From: Bacteroidota bacterium | GTDB lineage: Bacteria > Bacteroidota > Bacteroidia > Bacteroidales > Lentimicrobiaceae | Assembly: GCA_009773455.1 (NCBI GenBank) | Contig: WSXU01000026.1 | Coordinates: 1 to 42,790, forward strand | Length of the DNA stretch: 42,790 nucleotides | Reading direction: 5' to 3' | Shown: piece by piece, positions 41,787 to 42,790 of the stretch | How positions within the stretch are numbered: the stretch's first letter is position 1 | Layout of the letters: each line of letters opens with the position of its first letter | The notes under the pieces: model-generated | What the model was told of the DNA's origin: nothing | The model's input: only the letters and a program-made list of their open reading frames with translations | The model's database searches: none | Translations under genes and position numbers: made by a program

Positions 41787-42790
41787 ATGAAACAATCTGC
41801 TGCAACCGGAATTACATTCTTTTTAGCGTTGACATCATTCATGGTGTCAGCCCAGGAGCCGGTTTCAGATACATTGAACATCAGGGGTGTTGAAGTCACT
41901 GAACATCAGACACCGCCGGGAAACCGCTCTGCTTCGCCCGTGCAGCAGCTGAATCTGAAGGATCTGACAACAATGCCAGGTATTACAGTCGCCGATGCCC
42001 TCAGGAATTTCTCGGGAATAACCATACGTGATTATGGCGGATTGGGCGGATTGAAAACAGTGGTGGTAAGGAGTCTCGGCGCCAGCCATACCGCTGTTTT
42101 TATCGATGGTATGCCCATGAGCGATGCCGCCACCGGACAGATTGATCTCAGCAGGGTCCCGCTCGACGACCTTGAAACCATTGACCTGACCATCGGGCAG
42201 GCGCAGCAGCTCTGCCAGCCGGCAAGGGCACTGGCATCTGCAAGTACACTTGGCTTTCACTCGGTGATGCCTGATCCGGGCAATGCAAAATTGCAGGTGA
42301 AAGCTGGTATAAGAACCGGTTCATTCGGAGTGGTCAATCCTTTTGCCGGTGTTTATTCAAGAATCGGGAATAAAACCGTTGCCGGATTCTCGGCCGGCTA
42401 TAACCATACCCTTGGCAATTATCCATACATCCTGAAAAATGGAAATCTACCCGATACTACGCTCCGGCGGATCAATGGAGACATGGAATCCCTGAGCCTT
42501 GATTTCAGACTCGAGACCCGTTTCAGCGACAGCTCAAAACTGAAGGTAAAAACCTGGTTTTACGGATCAGAAAGGGGCTTGCCGGGAGCGGTGATCTTCT
42601 ATAACCCACACGCTTCGCAAAGGCTGACCAACCGGGATTTTTCAGGCAACATTCAGTATTTGCAAAAACATGGCAGGCTTCAACTGCTCAGCAACCTGAA
42701 TTTTTCCGCAGGGTATCTGCGCTATCGCGATCCTTCATACCTGAACCCCGAAGGTGGCCTCGACAACAGGTATCATCAACAGGAATACTA
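41787..42790 (+). CDS. btuB: BtuB-like TonB-dependent receptor (partial, cut by window end)
   Basis: The first 334 codons of an outer-membrane receptor, open at the window edge. A signal peptide (about 1-22, FMVSAQ) is followed by a short TonB-box-like stretch (SDTLNIRGVEVTE), then a plug domain (VADALRNFSGITIRDYGG, KTVVVRSLGASHTAVFIDGM, LDDLETIDLTIG) and the first barrel strands. It has no N-terminal carboxypeptidase-regulatory domain, unlike the receptor at 3611. Its place directly behind a cobalamin riboswitch and a small membrane protein makes vitamin B12 or another corrinoid the likely ligand. The symbol is by context and not by full-length comparison. Confidence 0.85.
   Translation, partial: MKQSAATGITFFLALTSFMVSAQEPVSDTLNIRGVEVTEHQTPPGNRSASPVQQLNLKDLTTMPGITVADALRNFSGITIRDYGGLGGLKTVVVRSLGASHTAVFIDGMPMSDAATGQIDLSRVPLDDLETIDLTIGQAQQLCQPARALASASTLGFHSVMPDPGNAKLQVKAGIRTGSFGVVNPFAGVYSRIGNKTVAGFSAGYNHTLGNYPYILKNGNLPDTTLRRINGDMESLSLDFRLETRFSDSSKLKVKTWFYGSERGLPGAVIFYNPHASQRLTNRDFSGNIQYLQKHGRLQLLSNLNFSAGYLRYRDPSYLNPEGGLDNRYHQQEY

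Overview
The window reads as a chromosomal segment of a Bacteroidota bacterium, most likely an uncultured member of the Bacteroidales/Marinilabiliales side of the phylum. This rests on family content: TonB-dependent receptors, a LytS/LytTR pair, BACON domains, a type IX secretion (T9SS) C-terminal sorting domain, DUF4838, DUF2490 and VTC+DUF4956. Promoters also fit the Bacteroidota -33 TTTG / -7 TAnnTTTG pattern, there are no clear Shine-Dalgarno sites, and many intergenic stretches hold the dispersed low-complexity repeats common in this phylum. I see no rRNA, tRNA, CRISPR array, phage or transposase. Genus-level placement is not possible by eye.

Layout. 1-3610: one secreted DUF4838 protein between two repeat islands. 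3611-8593: a TonB-dependent receptor followed by a LytS-type kinase and a LytTR response regulator, kinase and regulator being split by about 500 bp of repeats. 8594-10483: four phased CACGTG repeats, then a DUF4143-type ATPase lying between two copies of the 3' end of methylmalonyl-CoA mutase plus its terminator, one copy being a 93-bp orphan. 10543-14871: mutB and mutA on the minus strand behind a good promoter. 14944-20031: a TIGR01777 epimerase-like protein, an orphan CheY-like regulator and a tricorn-type protease. 20032-26182: two paralogous secreted SGNH-like proteins with different tails, one with one BACON domain and an EF-hand/dockerin-like module, the other with ten BACON repeats of exactly 87 residues and a T9SS sorting domain. 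26573-30014: a RhlE-type RNA helicase and a PIF1-like helicase. 30242-32899: a small lipoprotein, then VTC-domain, DUF4956 and DUF2490 genes, of which the last three look like an operon. 33267-39138: a CobW-family GTPase facing metF and metH, metH being preceded by a SAM-I-like riboswitch. 39667-40713: GMP reductase. 40880-42790: a promoter, a cobalamin riboswitch, a small DUF6580-like membrane protein and the start of a BtuB-like TonB receptor, cut by the window end.

A corrinoid theme recurs. Methylmalonyl-CoA mutase and MetH both need B12, and the right end encodes B12-sensing and probable uptake. The mutase suggests succinate/propionate metabolism. The most interesting points are the duplicated mutB end around the ATPase, the paralogous SGNH-like pair with swapped C-terminal tails and a possible operator in front, the S-component-sized membrane protein as first gene of a B12-riboswitch unit, and the phased CACGTG repeats. 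All functional statements come from reading the sequence and from memory of families. No database search was run.
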